This document shows positions 23,208 through 31,316 of a DNA stretch of 64,000 bases, in pieces. The notes beneath the pieces are model-generated. The model did no database searches and was not told where the DNA came from. It saw nothing but the letters and a program-made list of their open reading frames with translations. The position numbers and the translations under genes were made by a program. The stretch is from Flavobacterium psychrophilum (lineage in GTDB: Bacteria > Bacteroidota > Bacteroidia > Flavobacteriales > Flavobacteriaceae). Location of the stretch: assembly GCA_001708385.1 (NCBI GenBank), contig CP012388.1:3596001-3660000 (forward strand). Reading direction: 5' to 3'. Each line of letters opens with the position of its first letter. The first letter of the stretch is position 1.

Positions 23208-23819
23208 ATGATATATACTTTGCCAAAACTGCAGTATGCTTACGATGCGCTTGAGCCTTACATAGATGCAAAAACAATGGAGATTCATCACTCTAAACAT
23301 CATCAGGCGTATGTAGATAACCTGAACAAGGCTATTGCTGAATTAGATATAGAAGACACAACACTGGAATATTTATTTAAACAGGCATCGGCCCTGCCGC
23401 CGGTAATACGAAATAATGGAGGCGGGCATTACAATCACAGCCTTTTCTGGAAGCTTATTACTCCGGGCGGAAATACCAATCCTGTTGGAAATCTTGCCAG
23501 TGCTATAAACGAAACTTTCGGATCGTTTACTAACTTTACCGAACAATTCACTGCGGCTTCAATGGGTAGGTTTGGTTCTGGTTGGGTTTGGCTATACCTG
23601 AATGAAGAAGGCGAGCTGGCAATTGGCACGACACCAAATCAGGATAATCCGCTAATGCTGCATACAACTATTAAAGGGCGCCCGGTATTGGCTCTCGATG
23701 TTTGGGAGCATGCTTATTACATTACGTATCAAAACAGGCGCGCTGACTATGTAAGCCAGTTTTGGAATATTATAAACTGGGATGTGGCTGAAGAGCTTTA
23801 TAACGCTGCAAAGCAATAA
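23208..23819 (+). CDS. Superoxide dismutase (Fe/Mn family)
   Basis: Converts superoxide to hydrogen peroxide and oxygen. 203 residues, no signal peptide, so cytosolic. Metal ligands are visible: His27 in EIHHSKHHQAY, the His of HYNHSLFW, and Asp and His of LDVWEHAYY. GSGWVWL and ALDVWEHAYYITYQNRR are the family signatures. Fe versus Mn cannot be told from these motifs alone. It is the first gene of a two-gene unit with the flavin reductase and is controlled by the divergent cysteine-rich regulator through the operator at 23129-23172. Confidence 0.95.
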   Translation: MIYTLPKLQYAYDALEPYIDAKTMEIHHSKHHQAYVDNLNKAIAELDIEDTTLEYLFKQASALPPVIRNNGGGHYNHSLFWKLITPGGNTNPVGNLASAINETFGSFTNFTEQFTAASMGRFGSGWVWLYLNEEGELAIGTTPNQDNPLMLHTTIKGRPVLALDVWEHAYYITYQNRRADYVSQFWNIINWDVAEELYNAAKQ

Positions 23820-23830
23820 ATAAAATAGAG

Positions 23831-24355
23831 ATGAAAGTATTACTATTTAACGGGGCAGGAGGAAGTGCTACTAGTACTGCTGGTACACTTACGGCTTTTC
23901 TAAGTGAAAAGATAGCTTCGCTTGGCGGGGAAGCTGTTGTATATTCTATTGATGATAATGATGTACCCTTGTTTAGTCCTTCTAAACAGCCGTCGGCGGC
24001 TTGTTACGAAATGGTAGATATCTTTACTCAGGCTGATGCACATATCTGGCTTACACCTTTATATCATGGAGGTATGACGGGTGCCATGAAAAATTGCCTG
24101 GACTGGCTGGAGCTGAGTGCTAAAAGTGAGAAACCCTATTTAACCGATAAAAAAGTCGGACTTGTTTGCTGGGCGGCTGGTGCCCAGGCAATGCAGGGTA
24201 TTAATAATATGGATGCTGTTGCAAAGGCTTTACGAGGATGGACATTACCTTACAGCCTTCCTGTTATGCATAGTTCTTTGTTTACGCAGGAGAGAAAAGT
24301 ATCGGAGGAGTATCAGCATAAATTTGACCTGTTGCTGAGTATGCTTTTAAAGTAG
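23831..24355 (+). CDS. NADPH-dependent FMN reductase family protein
   Basis: 174 residues, flavodoxin-like fold. The phosphate-binding loop after strand 1 (LLFNGAGGSATSTAGTL) and the LTPLYHGGMTGAMKNCLDWL segment that holds the isoalloxazine ring are typical of the NADPH-dependent FMN reductase/ArsH-like family, although the entry loop GAGGSATST differs from the common GS.R.....N form. It starts 11 bases after the SOD stop, so it is co-transcribed. It probably supplies reduced flavin or acts as a quinone reductase in superoxide stress, which is inferred from context. Confidence 0.82.
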   Translation: MKVLLFNGAGGSATSTAGTLTAFLSEKIASLGGEAVVYSIDDNDVPLFSPSKQPSAACYEMVDIFTQADAHIWLTPLYHGGMTGAMKNCLDWLELSAKSEKPYLTDKKVGLVCWAAGAQAMQGINNMDAVAKALRGWTLPYSLPVMHSSLFTQERKVSEEYQHKFDLLLSMLLK

Positions 24356-24373
24356 AATTAATTCTCATCATAA

Positions 24374-24407
24374 AAAAAGGGATTCCAAATTTTTGGAATC
24401 CCTTTTT
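24374..24407. terminator. Bidirectional terminator
   Basis: A 16-bp perfect stem (AAAAAGGGATTCCAAA with its complement) between the convergent reductase and isomerase genes. Confidence 0.9.
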
Positions 24408-24425
24408 GATTACTATATTTTCAGA

Positions 24426-25541
24426 TTATTTTCCTGCCGGGGCAGTATCTGTCATTTCAAGTTCGAATATCAGGTTTGCGTTTGGCCCGATACCTGCACG
24501 TGGTGCGCCTCTTTCTCCGTAACCAAGGTGGCCAGGGATAAAGATAATAGCTTTGTCACCAAGGCCCATTTGCTCAATACCTTCAATAAAGCCCGGTATC
24601 ATGCCTGTTTTTGTCCCTGCTGTAAAAGGAATCGGCGTGTAAAAACCAGCGGCATCTTTTTGAGGAATATAGTTGCCAAAAGCTTTTGCTACCGACACAA
24701 TGCTTGAGTCAAACATTGTAGCAGTTCCGTTGTCAAGGAAACCAGAGTAATCAAGGAAAACTTTAGTACCTGCAACCGGTTTTTTACCAGAGCCTTTTTT
24801 AACGATAAAATATTGTAATCCGCTTGAAGTTTTAGGTGCATTCTTTTTAATATCTGCAAAGTAAGCTACTTTTTCAGCTTTGGTTTTAGCCAGTGCTTCG
24901 TTTGCCAGTTTTTGTTCGGCAGCAGCTTTTTGGTTGTGCTCTTTAAAAATTTTAGGCGCATCAAACTTTTTAGCGTCTTTACCTATACGTATAATTTTGA
25001 TTGATTTAATCTCGTCGTTCTGCTCAATTGAGTTTACAACATCAATACCTTCTACAGTGTGTCCAAACACAGTGTGCATACCGTCAAGGTGCGGCGTCGG
25101 TACGTGTGTAATAAAGAACTGACTTCCGTTAGTACCTTTTCCTGCATTAGCCATAGAAAGGATACCCGGTTTGTCATGTTTAAGTTCAGGATCAAACTCA
25201 TCGGCAAATTTGTAGCCCGGTCCGCCGGATCCATCGCCTTTAGGGTCTCCGCCCTGAATCATGAAATCTTTAATAACACGGTGCCATTTAAGTCCGTCAT
25301 AAAAAGGTTTCCCTTTGTACTCCGGGCTAACCAGTTCGTTTTTGCCTTCGGCAAGCGAAATAAAGTTAGCTACAGTTAGCGGTGTTTTCTGGTACTCAAG
25401 TTGTACCACGATTTTACCTTTATTGGTTTCGATTTCTGCATAAATTCCATCGCCCAGTTTTACCGGTGGTGCAGTAGGGGTTGTGTTACATGAATAAAAC
25501 AAAGCCACAAGGCTAAGGAAAAAACTTGTCATTGGTTTCAT
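24426..25541 (-). CDS. Lipoprotein with cyclophilin and FKBP peptidyl-prolyl isomerase domains
   Basis: 371 residues. A lipoprotein signal ends FYSC (Cys18). Residues 30-200 form a cyclophilin ([44 protein letters not shown] with the catalytic Arg and Gln/Phe positions). A Lys/Ala-rich helix (200-240) links to an FKBP domain at 245-368 ([46 protein letters not shown]). Both fold classes in one chain make a double proline isomerase that would act on exported proteins at the inner face of the outer membrane. It follows gldI by 10 bases, which links it to gliding or T9SS protein folding by inference. Confidence 0.9.
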   Translation of the reverse strand: MKPMTSFFLSLVALFYSCNTTPTAPPVKLGDGIYAEIETNKGKIVVQLEYQKTPLTVANFISLAEGKNELVSPEYKGKPFYDGLKWHRVIKDFMIQGGDPKGDGSGGPGYKFADEFDPELKHDKPGILSMANAGKGTNGSQFFITHVPTPHLDGMHTVFGHTVEGIDVVNSIEQNDEIKSIKIIRIGKDAKKFDAPKIFKEHNQKAAAEQKLANEALAKTKAEKVAYFADIKKNAPKTSSGLQYFIVKKGSGKKPVAGTKVFLDYSGFLDNGTATMFDSSIVSVAKAFGNYIPQKDAAGFYTPIPFTAGTKTGMIPGFIEGIEQMGLGDKAIIFIPGHLGYGERGAPRAGIGPNANLIFELEMTDTAPAGK

Positions 25542-25551
25542 TTATATTTAA

Positions 25552-26112
25552 TTAATTCTCTTTTATCTGGCTTTCCGGTTTAATATCGGTAAGCGTAACG
25601 GTGCATATAAGCGGCTGGTTAGTGCCAATTCTCTTGTTGTCGCCATGATAGCCAAAGCCCATGTGCGACGGGAACAGGAATGTTACCTTTTCGCCTTCAT
25701 TCATAAGTTTGATGCCATCGCGAAGACCCATCATAATATTTTCTTTGTCAACGTGGTATACTTGTGGGCGAAGTTCTGTTTCGCTGTAGATAAGGTTACC
25801 TTTTATATCTTTGACCTCATAGTCAAAATAAGCAACATCGCCACGCTTCGGCCTGATACTATCAGTGGCGTTTTCTATCTCGTAGTGATACCAGTATCCT
25901 TTGTCAGATGCTATGTATTTAATATGAGGATTGCTCTTGATGATAGAGTCTATCTGCGATTCTTCGTTAGCTACAAGCTTTTTATTCCTCTTGATGGACT
26001 CTTTCATAAAAGTACCCGAACTGTGGGATAAAGGCCTTCTTGCCTGCTGTTGCGAGCAGGAGGTAAGCAGTATCCCTAAAAGGAAAATCGTTAGTACATA
26101 TACCTTCTTCAT
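25552..26112 (-). CDS. gldI: GldI, gliding motility-associated FKBP-type lipoprotein
   Basis: 186 residues from the ATG at 26112 (a TTG twelve bases upstream is less likely). Signal peptide with lipobox LTSC, a flexible linker, then one FKBP-type domain (GDVAYFDYEVKDIKG, VYHVDKENIMMGLRDGIKLM, GEKVTFLFPSHMGFGYHGD). This layout is that of Flavobacterium GldI, needed for gliding and for T9SS component stability. Unlike most Gld genes it is not beside gldKLMN here. It starts only 4 bases after the nrnA stop and is followed by another prolyl isomerase, so the three genes form an operon. Confidence 0.88.
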   Translation of the reverse strand: MKKVYVLTIFLLGILLTSCSQQQARRPLSHSSGTFMKESIKRNKKLVANEESQIDSIIKSNPHIKYIASDKGYWYHYEIENATDSIRPKRGDVAYFDYEVKDIKGNLIYSETELRPQVYHVDKENIMMGLRDGIKLMNEGEKVTFLFPSHMGFGYHGDNKRIGTNQPLICTVTLTDIKPESQIKEN

Positions 26113-26116
26113 TGTA

Positions 26117-27130
26117 TCAGTCAATTTTTGTGTGCGCTAAAGTAGCAATAAATTTTTGTATGGTAGCTTCTAAACTTAAAGTAGAACGTCCACCGGCAGC
26201 ATTTATGTGTCCACCGCCGCTAAAATGCTCACGGGCATACTGGTTAACATCAAAATCGCCTTTAGAGCGGAATGATATTTTTATAATGCCTTCGTCTTTA
26301 TTTTCTGTAAAGAAAGCAGTGAAAACAATATCTTTCATGCCAAGCCCGTAATTTACAATACCCTCTGTGTCGCCTTTGCTATGCCCAAAGCTGTTTAGTT
26401 CTTCCTGGCTTAGCGTGGTGTATGAGGTTTTGTAGGCAGGCAATACTTTCATGTTCTGCAAAGCCCTTGCCAAAATTAAAATCCTGTTGTGCGAATGGTT
26501 ATCAAACAGCAGGCTGTGTATAGTAGTATTGTCTATTCCTTTGTCTATAAACTCCGCAACAACCCTGTGTGTAGTACCTGTGGTTGATGGGTAACGAAAA
26601 GACCCTGAGTCGGTCACGATGCCTGTATAAAGACAAGTAGCGATAGTTTTATCAATAAGGTTGCCTTCGCCTAATCCGTTAATAAAATGATATATCATTT
26701 CGCAGGTAGAACCATACGAAGTGTCTGAAAATGTATAAATAGCATAGTCACCCGGTTTTTGGTGATGGTCTATCATTATAAAAGGTGCGGTAAGTTCCTT
26801 CAGTACGGCTTCCATCTGGTCGCCGGTACGGCTAAGTACATTAAAGTCAAGTGTAAAAATAAGCTCGGCATCCTTAAGTATTTTCGTAACGTGGTCTACT
26901 TCCTTTTCAAAAACCTTTACCGTTTCAGAAGACGGTAGCCAGGCAAGAAAATCGGGAAACTCGTTAGGAACAATAACTACAGGCTCATGGCCTTTAAGTT
27001 TAAGGTAATGGTATAGCCCCAGAGTAGATCCCATAGCATCGCCATCTGGGTTTCGGTGGGGTATTATAGCAATTCTTTTTGGAGAGGCCAGCAACTGCTT
27101 TACGCCATCAATATCTTCAGGTTTCATCAT
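26117..27130 (-). CDS. nrnA: DHH-DHHA1 phosphoesterase, NrnA-like oligoribonuclease/pAp phosphatase
   Basis: 337 residues. The N-terminal DHH domain has IIPHRNPDGDAMGSTLGL (metal-binding His/Asp), FTLDFNVLSR and IMIDHHQKPGD. The C-terminal DHHA1 domain ends with the FSGGGHINAAGG motif that binds the substrate. Family members trim very short RNAs and dephosphorylate 3'-phosphoadenosine 5'-phosphate in the cytosol. It is first gene of the operon with gldI and the double isomerase, so RNA turnover and gliding-protein synthesis share a transcript. Which of the two activities dominates cannot be told. Confidence 0.88.
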   Translation of the reverse strand: MMKPEDIDGVKQLLASPKRIAIIPHRNPDGDAMGSTLGLYHYLKLKGHEPVVIVPNEFPDFLAWLPSSETVKVFEKEVDHVTKILKDAELIFTLDFNVLSRTGDQMEAVLKELTAPFIMIDHHQKPGDYAIYTFSDTSYGSTCEMIYHFINGLGEGNLIDKTIATCLYTGIVTDSGSFRYPSTTGTTHRVVAEFIDKGIDNTTIHSLLFDNHSHNRILILARALQNMKVLPAYKTSYTTLSQEELNSFGHSKGDTEGIVNYGLGMKDIVFTAFFTENKDEGIIKISFRSKGDFDVNQYAREHFSGGGHINAAGGRSTLSLEATIQKFIATLAHTKID

Positions 27131-27173
27131 TTTGCGAATTTACATCTTTTTATTGTATAGCCAATTATAGTTT

Positions 27174-27848
27174 TTAGAGCTTAAAACTCTCAAATAAACG
27201 GCTCACATCAAAGTAGAATCCTTTAATGTCGTATGAGTTTTCGGCAAGGCTAAGGTAGTCATAACGATGTTCTATAAGTTCCTGTTCGCCGCCAAAACGG
27301 TAGCCCATTATGTCGAGGATCTCATATTCGTTTGTGGTAGAAATAACATAAAAGCTGTTTTCTTTGGTAGTGCCGTCTCCGGTGCTAAGTATAGCATCAA
27401 TAATTATGGAGGCCTGTGTTTCTTCGGCACGGGCTTCGGCAAGTTTGCCAAGCTGCTTAAATGCAAAAATGCGAAACTCTTTTATGCGTATGCTAAACGG
27501 ATAGTCTTTAAGCACCTTGGTAGAAACCTTAAGCAGTTTCTCCATAGTCTTACCATCTGTTTTTTGGCTCTGAAGGATCTCATTAAGATCTCCCTGAGAA
27601 TCGGACATACTATAAGGAGCATAATTTTTCTGAAAAGAATAACCGTAATACAAATGCCTTTTTTCTTCAATGGTCATTGTGCTGTCGGCTTTGTTGTAGC
27701 GGTTTAAAAGGGTAGTAAAATAATAAGGGGACTTTTTATCCCCAACATTTTTTTCGATCTGTTTGTAATCCGGTTTAGAAAAATCTTCTGCCTGGCAAAA
27801 AGCCCCTGCGGAGCATAGCAGGAACAGAAGTGAAAAAAAATGCTTCAT
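27174..27848 (-). CDS. DUF4919 domain-containing secreted protein
   Basis: 224 residues with signal peptide ending GAFCQ. The mature part (DFSKPDYKQIEKNV, YNKADSTMTIEEKRHLYYGYSFQ, YEILDIMGYRFGGEQELIEH) is characteristic of DUF4919, found mostly in Bacteroidota. The family has no known function; the sequence is helix-rich and has no obvious catalytic motif. It is located between the nrnA operon and a membrane protein, with about 43 bases to nrnA, so it may be the operon's first gene. Confidence 0.72.
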   Translation of the reverse strand: MKHFFSLLFLLCSAGAFCQAEDFSKPDYKQIEKNVGDKKSPYYFTTLLNRYNKADSTMTIEEKRHLYYGYSFQKNYAPYSMSDSQGDLNEILQSQKTDGKTMEKLLKVSTKVLKDYPFSIRIKEFRIFAFKQLGKLAEARAEETQASIIIDAILSTGDGTTKENSFYVISTTNEYEILDIMGYRFGGEQELIEHRYDYLSLAENSYDIKGFYFDVSRLFESFKL

Positions 27849-27914
27849 TAAATATTGAATTAGGAAACATAAAGGTATATAAAAAACCTAATTCTAAAAC
27901 TTCGTGGTGTTAAA

Positions 27915-28694
27915 TTAATCGCCGCAGCCACCACCACAACCACTACATCCGCTACCACTGCATCCGCTGTCGCTATGATTGGATGAACATCCGCTGTCCC
28001 ACCAGTTGCTTGTATTTGCCGACAAGAATGCCGCGACGCGATCAGCAAGTTGTTGGGTGCCTTCATTTTTTTTCTTGTTGTTTGTTGAAATTGCACGTGA
28101 AAGGATGAGTAGTGCGATAACGATGCCCAGAAAGATAATACTTGTAATTCCGGTGCTAATAGAGATGGCCGGGATGGTTATGGCTATTATTATCATCGAT
28201 ACCGTCTGGACACTTACTTTAGGTACAACCCAATTGTCGTTTAGATTAATTCGTTGGAAATTAATATCGGAAAACCGTTTTTTGTTATCGTGCCAAATGT
28301 CGGCGGGTGGCGCAGTACCGAATTTTTCAAGGTAAATTTCCTGAAGGCCAGTATACAGATTGTTGAATTTTTCCTGCTCTTCTTTGCCGCCTTTGGTGGG
28401 GTTGTGGTGGATTTCCTTTTCGAGGGTGTTTTTGCAAAGGTCGTTCCAGTACGAGTTGGTGTAAGTAAGATGCAGGTGCCACGCCTGGTCTACCGGATCG
28501 CTTGGTGTTATGGGAGTAGGAGAAGTACAGCATAAAAAGAGGAATTTTTTATACTCTTCTATAACCCGTAAAGTGTAGTTGATTGTCCAGCCGTTTTCGC
28601 GGGCAAGCCTTTTTGAAAATGTTAGCTGGTCGTCTTTTTGGTCAAGTTCAAAGCTGTTAAGCCTGCTTCGGAGTAATGTTTCATTCTGTGTCAT
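27915..28694 (-). CDS. Glycine-rich-domain (DUF1399-like) membrane protein with Cys/Gly/Ser tail
   Basis: 259 residues. The N-terminal 130 residues resemble the glycine-rich domain-containing protein family, with the hallmark PVDQAWHLHLTYT and YWNDLCK. Two or so membrane-spanning segments lie at about 160-205 (VSMIIIAITIPAISISTG, IIFLGIVIALLILSRA). The last 28 residues are almost entirely Ser, Gly and Cys (DSGCSGSGCSGCGGGCGD). The tail could bind metal, be modified, or form disulfides, but no known function is assigned. It is a single gene with convergent distance to DUF4919. Confidence 0.65.
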   Translation of the reverse strand: MTQNETLLRSRLNSFELDQKDDQLTFSKRLARENGWTINYTLRVIEEYKKFLFLCCTSPTPITPSDPVDQAWHLHLTYTNSYWNDLCKNTLEKEIHHNPTKGGKEEQEKFNNLYTGLQEIYLEKFGTAPPADIWHDNKKRFSDINFQRINLNDNWVVPKVSVQTVSMIIIAITIPAISISTGITSIIFLGIVIALLILSRAISTNNKKKNEGTQQLADRVAAFLSANTSNWWDSGCSSNHSDSGCSGSGCSGCGGGCGD

Positions 28695-28953
28695 TTTTGT
28701 TTTAAAGTTACTACAGACATCCCCGAAACAGGTAGTTTTTTATTCCATTTAAAACCCTGTTTGTTACAGATTTTTTTTGAAATATTTTCTCTGTTTATCA
28801 TACTGAAGAAAATATTTTGGATTATCAGGATAAAGATTTTTATAAATATTCTATTGTTTGCGTTTGAAAATAACATTTTTAAAAAGCAATATGCTAAAAA
28901 TCAAACAATCTAAAAATCTGTAAATCCTGTTTTTAAATTTCAATTATAAGCAT

Positions 28954-28961
28954 TACTTTTG
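28954..28961 (+). promoter_or_regulatory. -7 element three bases before the guaA start
   Basis: TACTTTTG ends at 28961 and the ATG begins at 28965. With the usual distance to the first RNA base the transcript would begin at or next to the ATG. The 270-base gap upstream is AT-rich and otherwise unremarkable. Confidence 0.55.
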
Positions 28962-28964
28962 CGC

Positions 28965-30494
28965 ATGCAACACAACGTACTTATTCTAGATTTCGGTTCG
29001 CAATACACTCAGCTTATTGCGAGAAGGGTTCGCGAGTTAAATATCTTCTGCGAAATTTTCCCTTACAACAACCCTCCGGTTGATTTATCATCTTATAAAG
29101 CGGTAATATTATCAGGAAGCCCATTTTCTGTAAGGGCCGAAGATGCTCCGCATCCAGACCTTTCGCAAATTCGTGGCAAGCTGCCTTTACTGGCTGTTTG
29201 TTATGGTGCACAGTACCTCGCGCATTTCCACGGAGGTGAGGTAGCGCCATCTAACATCCGTGAATACGGGCGTGCTAACCTTTCTTACATTAAAGAAGGC
29301 GAAGCTTTTCTTGAAGGTGTTTCGGCTAACAGCCAGGTATGGATGAGCCATAGTGATACCATCAAAAAACTGCCTACAGGCGGTGTAGTGCTTGCAAGTA
29401 CTAAAGATGTGGAAAATGCAGCTTACAAAATTGAAGGTGAAACTACATATGCTATACAGTACCACCCTGAAGTTTACCACTCTACAGATGGTAAGCAAAT
29501 GCTTGAGAACTTCCTTGTGAAAATTGCAGAAGTGCCTCAAAGCTTTACGCCAAACTCTTTCGTAGAGGATATCGTAGCAGAGCTTAAAGCAAAAATCGGA
29601 ACTGACAAAGTAGTCCTTGGCCTTTCAGGAGGTGTTGATTCTACCGTAGCAGCGGTGCTTTTAAATAAAGCTATCGGTGAAAATCTTTACTGTATTTTTG
29701 TTAACAACGGATTACTTAGAAAGAACGAATTTGAAAGCGTTCTTCACCAATATAAAGATATGGGACTAAACGTTAAAGGTGTTGATGCATCTGACCGTTT
29801 CCTTTCTCAACTTGCAGGTATCGATGATCCTGAAACAAAACGTAAAACAATCGGACGTGTATTCATTGAAGTATTTGATGATGAGGCACACCTTTTAACA
29901 GATGTAAAATGGCTTGCTCAGGGTACAATTTACCCGGATGTAATTGAATCGGTTTCTGTAAAAGGGCCATCGGCTACAATTAAATCACACCACAATGTGG
30001 GTGGTCTTCCTGACTTTATGAAACTTCAGGTAGTAGAGCCGCTAAGAATGTTGTTTAAAGATGAAGTTAGAAGAGTAGGTGCGACTTTAGGTATCGACCC
30101 TGAGCTTCTTGGCCGTCACCCCTTCCCGGGTCCCGGACTTTCTATCAGGATTCTTGGAGATATTACTCCCGAGAAAGTGCGTATACTTCAGGAAGTTGAT
30201 GCAGTTTTCATTAACGGACTTAAAGAACACGGACTTTACGATAAAGTTTGGCAGGCAGGAGCAATCCTTCTTCCGGTAAACAGTGTAGGTGTTATGGGTG
30301 ATGAGCGTACTTACGAAAAAGTTGTTGCGCTTAGAGCTGTAGAATCTACAGATGGTATGACCGCAGATTGGGTTCACCTTCCTTACGAGTTCCTTATGAA
30401 GGTTTCTAATGAAATTATCAATAAAGTAAAAGGCGTTAACCGCGTGGTATACGATATTAGTTCTAAACCGCCGGCCACTATTGAGTGGGAATAG
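28965..30494 (+). CDS. guaA: GMP synthase (glutamine-hydrolysing)
   Basis: Amidates XMP to GMP using glutamine and ATP. 509 residues. The class I amidotransferase domain (1-190) has the nucleophile in [13 protein letters not shown] and the His/Glu pair in QYHPEVYHS. The ATP pyrophosphatase domain has [12 protein letters not shown], and the C-terminal dimerisation domain ends in [10 protein letters not shown]. The ATG at 28965 gives [19 protein letters not shown], the normal start; a TTG two codons earlier lies in the -7 box. It is monocistronic, followed by a terminator. A start codon right behind the promoter suggests a leaderless message. Confidence 0.97.
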   Translation: MQHNVLILDFGSQYTQLIARRVRELNIFCEIFPYNNPPVDLSSYKAVILSGSPFSVRAEDAPHPDLSQIRGKLPLLAVCYGAQYLAHFHGGEVAPSNIREYGRANLSYIKEGEAFLEGVSANSQVWMSHSDTIKKLPTGGVVLASTKDVENAAYKIEGETTYAIQYHPEVYHSTDGKQMLENFLVKIAEVPQSFTPNSFVEDIVAELKAKIGTDKVVLGLSGGVDSTVAAVLLNKAIGENLYCIFVNNGLLRKNEFESVLHQYKDMGLNVKGVDASDRFLSQLAGIDDPETKRKTIGRVFIEVFDDEAHLLTDVKWLAQGTIYPDVIESVSVKGPSATIKSHHNVGGLPDFMKLQVVEPLRMLFKDEVRRVGATLGIDPELLGRHPFPGPGLSIRILGDITPEKVRILQEVDAVFINGLKEHGLYDKVWQAGAILLPVNSVGVMGDERTYEKVVALRAVESTDGMTADWVHLPYEFLMKVSNEIINKVKGVNRVVYDISSKPPATIEWE

Positions 30495-30514
30495 TCTTTA
30501 TGCAATTTATATAC

Positions 30515-30545
30515 AAATCCCTGCACTTCTTGTGCGGGGATTTTT
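30515..30545 (+). terminator. Terminator of guaA
   Basis: A 12-bp stem (AAATCCCTGCAC with GTGCGGGGATTT, one G-U) around TTCTT, followed by T's. Confidence 0.85.
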
Positions 30546-30569
30546 GTTTTTAAGTATCACTTTGTACAG

Positions 30570-30586
30570 ACGTTGCATTGCAACGT
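30570..30586. repeat. Short palindrome ACGTTGCA-T-TGCAACGT
   Basis: A perfect 8-bp inverted repeat with a one-base centre. Palindromes of this GACGTTGCA type are common dispersed elements in Bacteroidota intergenic DNA. It lacks a T run and lies in the 286-base gap between guaA and a LysM gene. Confidence 0.45.
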
Positions 30587-30780
30587 TTAACGTAATTTAT
30601 CGACTGCTTCGCTGCTGAGAAGTTACTATGTGAAGTTTCTAGATTGTAATATTGTTTGAATTTAGGAGTGTATGGTATAAGTCTACGATATTACTGCGTA
30701 TATTGTTTTTAACACTGATGGTTTCTTGGTTTAAATGTAAAATCACTATTTTTAGCATTCCAATTTAAGCCATTCAAACT

Positions 30781-31173
30781 ATGAAGAAATTACTACTATT
30801 GCTTTTCGCACTGATTTTTTTCCAAAACGTTTCTGCGCAGGATGATAGCCCGGCAACCAATGCCGACGGTGAACCGATAGATCTTGATACTTATTTTATA
30901 GACCATAAAACATTAATGGGCGAACGGATTATTAATCTCTCAAAAAAATATATGGTAGACCCCGACGAGATCTATAAATATAATGAGGTTAAAACGGATA
31001 AATACGGTATAGCTCCCGGCCAGGTACTAAAGATTCCGTTGCATGAATCACATAAAAAAGACCTTGATAAATTTAAAGAAGAACTTATAAAGAAAAATGG
31101 TGGTAATCCTATTCAGGTGCCCGCTGTGCCACCTTTAAAGAAAAAACCGGCAGATGAAGAAGAAGAGGAGTAA
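30781..31173 (+). CDS. Small secreted LysM-like protein
   Basis: 130 residues: signal peptide ending SAQ, then one degenerate LysM module (residues 45-85: ERIINLSKKYMVDPDEIYKY and GIAPGQVLKIPL), then a Lys/Pro-rich tail with VPAVPPLKKK and a final run of Glu. LysM domains bind N-acetylglucosamine-containing glycans such as peptidoglycan. It sits just upstream of a larger LysM protein, which suggests a related cell-wall role. The stop codon lies in the loop of the terminator hairpin. Confidence 0.75.
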   Translation: MKKLLLLLFALIFFQNVSAQDDSPATNADGEPIDLDTYFIDHKTLMGERIINLSKKYMVDPDEIYKYNEVKTDKYGIAPGQVLKIPLHESHKKDLDKFKEELIKKNGGNPIQVPAVPPLKKKPADEEEEE

Positions 31174-31187
31174 TCCTCTTTTTTTAT
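31163..31187 (+). terminator. Terminator overlapping the stop codon of the small LysM gene
   Basis: AAGAGGA and TCCTCTT pair around GTAA. The TAA stop (31171-31173) lies in the loop, and a T run follows. Confidence 0.7.
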
Positions 31188-31277
31188 TATTTAAAGGCGT
31201 AAAGTGCTTTTGGTATGCGTTTTGTATTTTTAACTGAAATTTATAAGATATTACTATAGTATAGTTATAGTAAAAGC

Positions 31278-31285
31278 TAAATTTG
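31278..31285 (+). promoter_or_regulatory. -7 element of the large LysM gene
   Basis: TAAATTTG, 32 bases before the ATG at 31317, supports separate transcription from the small LysM gene. Confidence 0.5.
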
Positions 31286-31316
31286 CATTTGTTAAATTGT
31301 TCTAAAAACCCTTACC

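Noticed and set aside
28959..28964. TTG start two codons upstream in guaA
   Set aside because: It lies in the -7 promoter box; the ATG gives the normal MQHNVLILD start.
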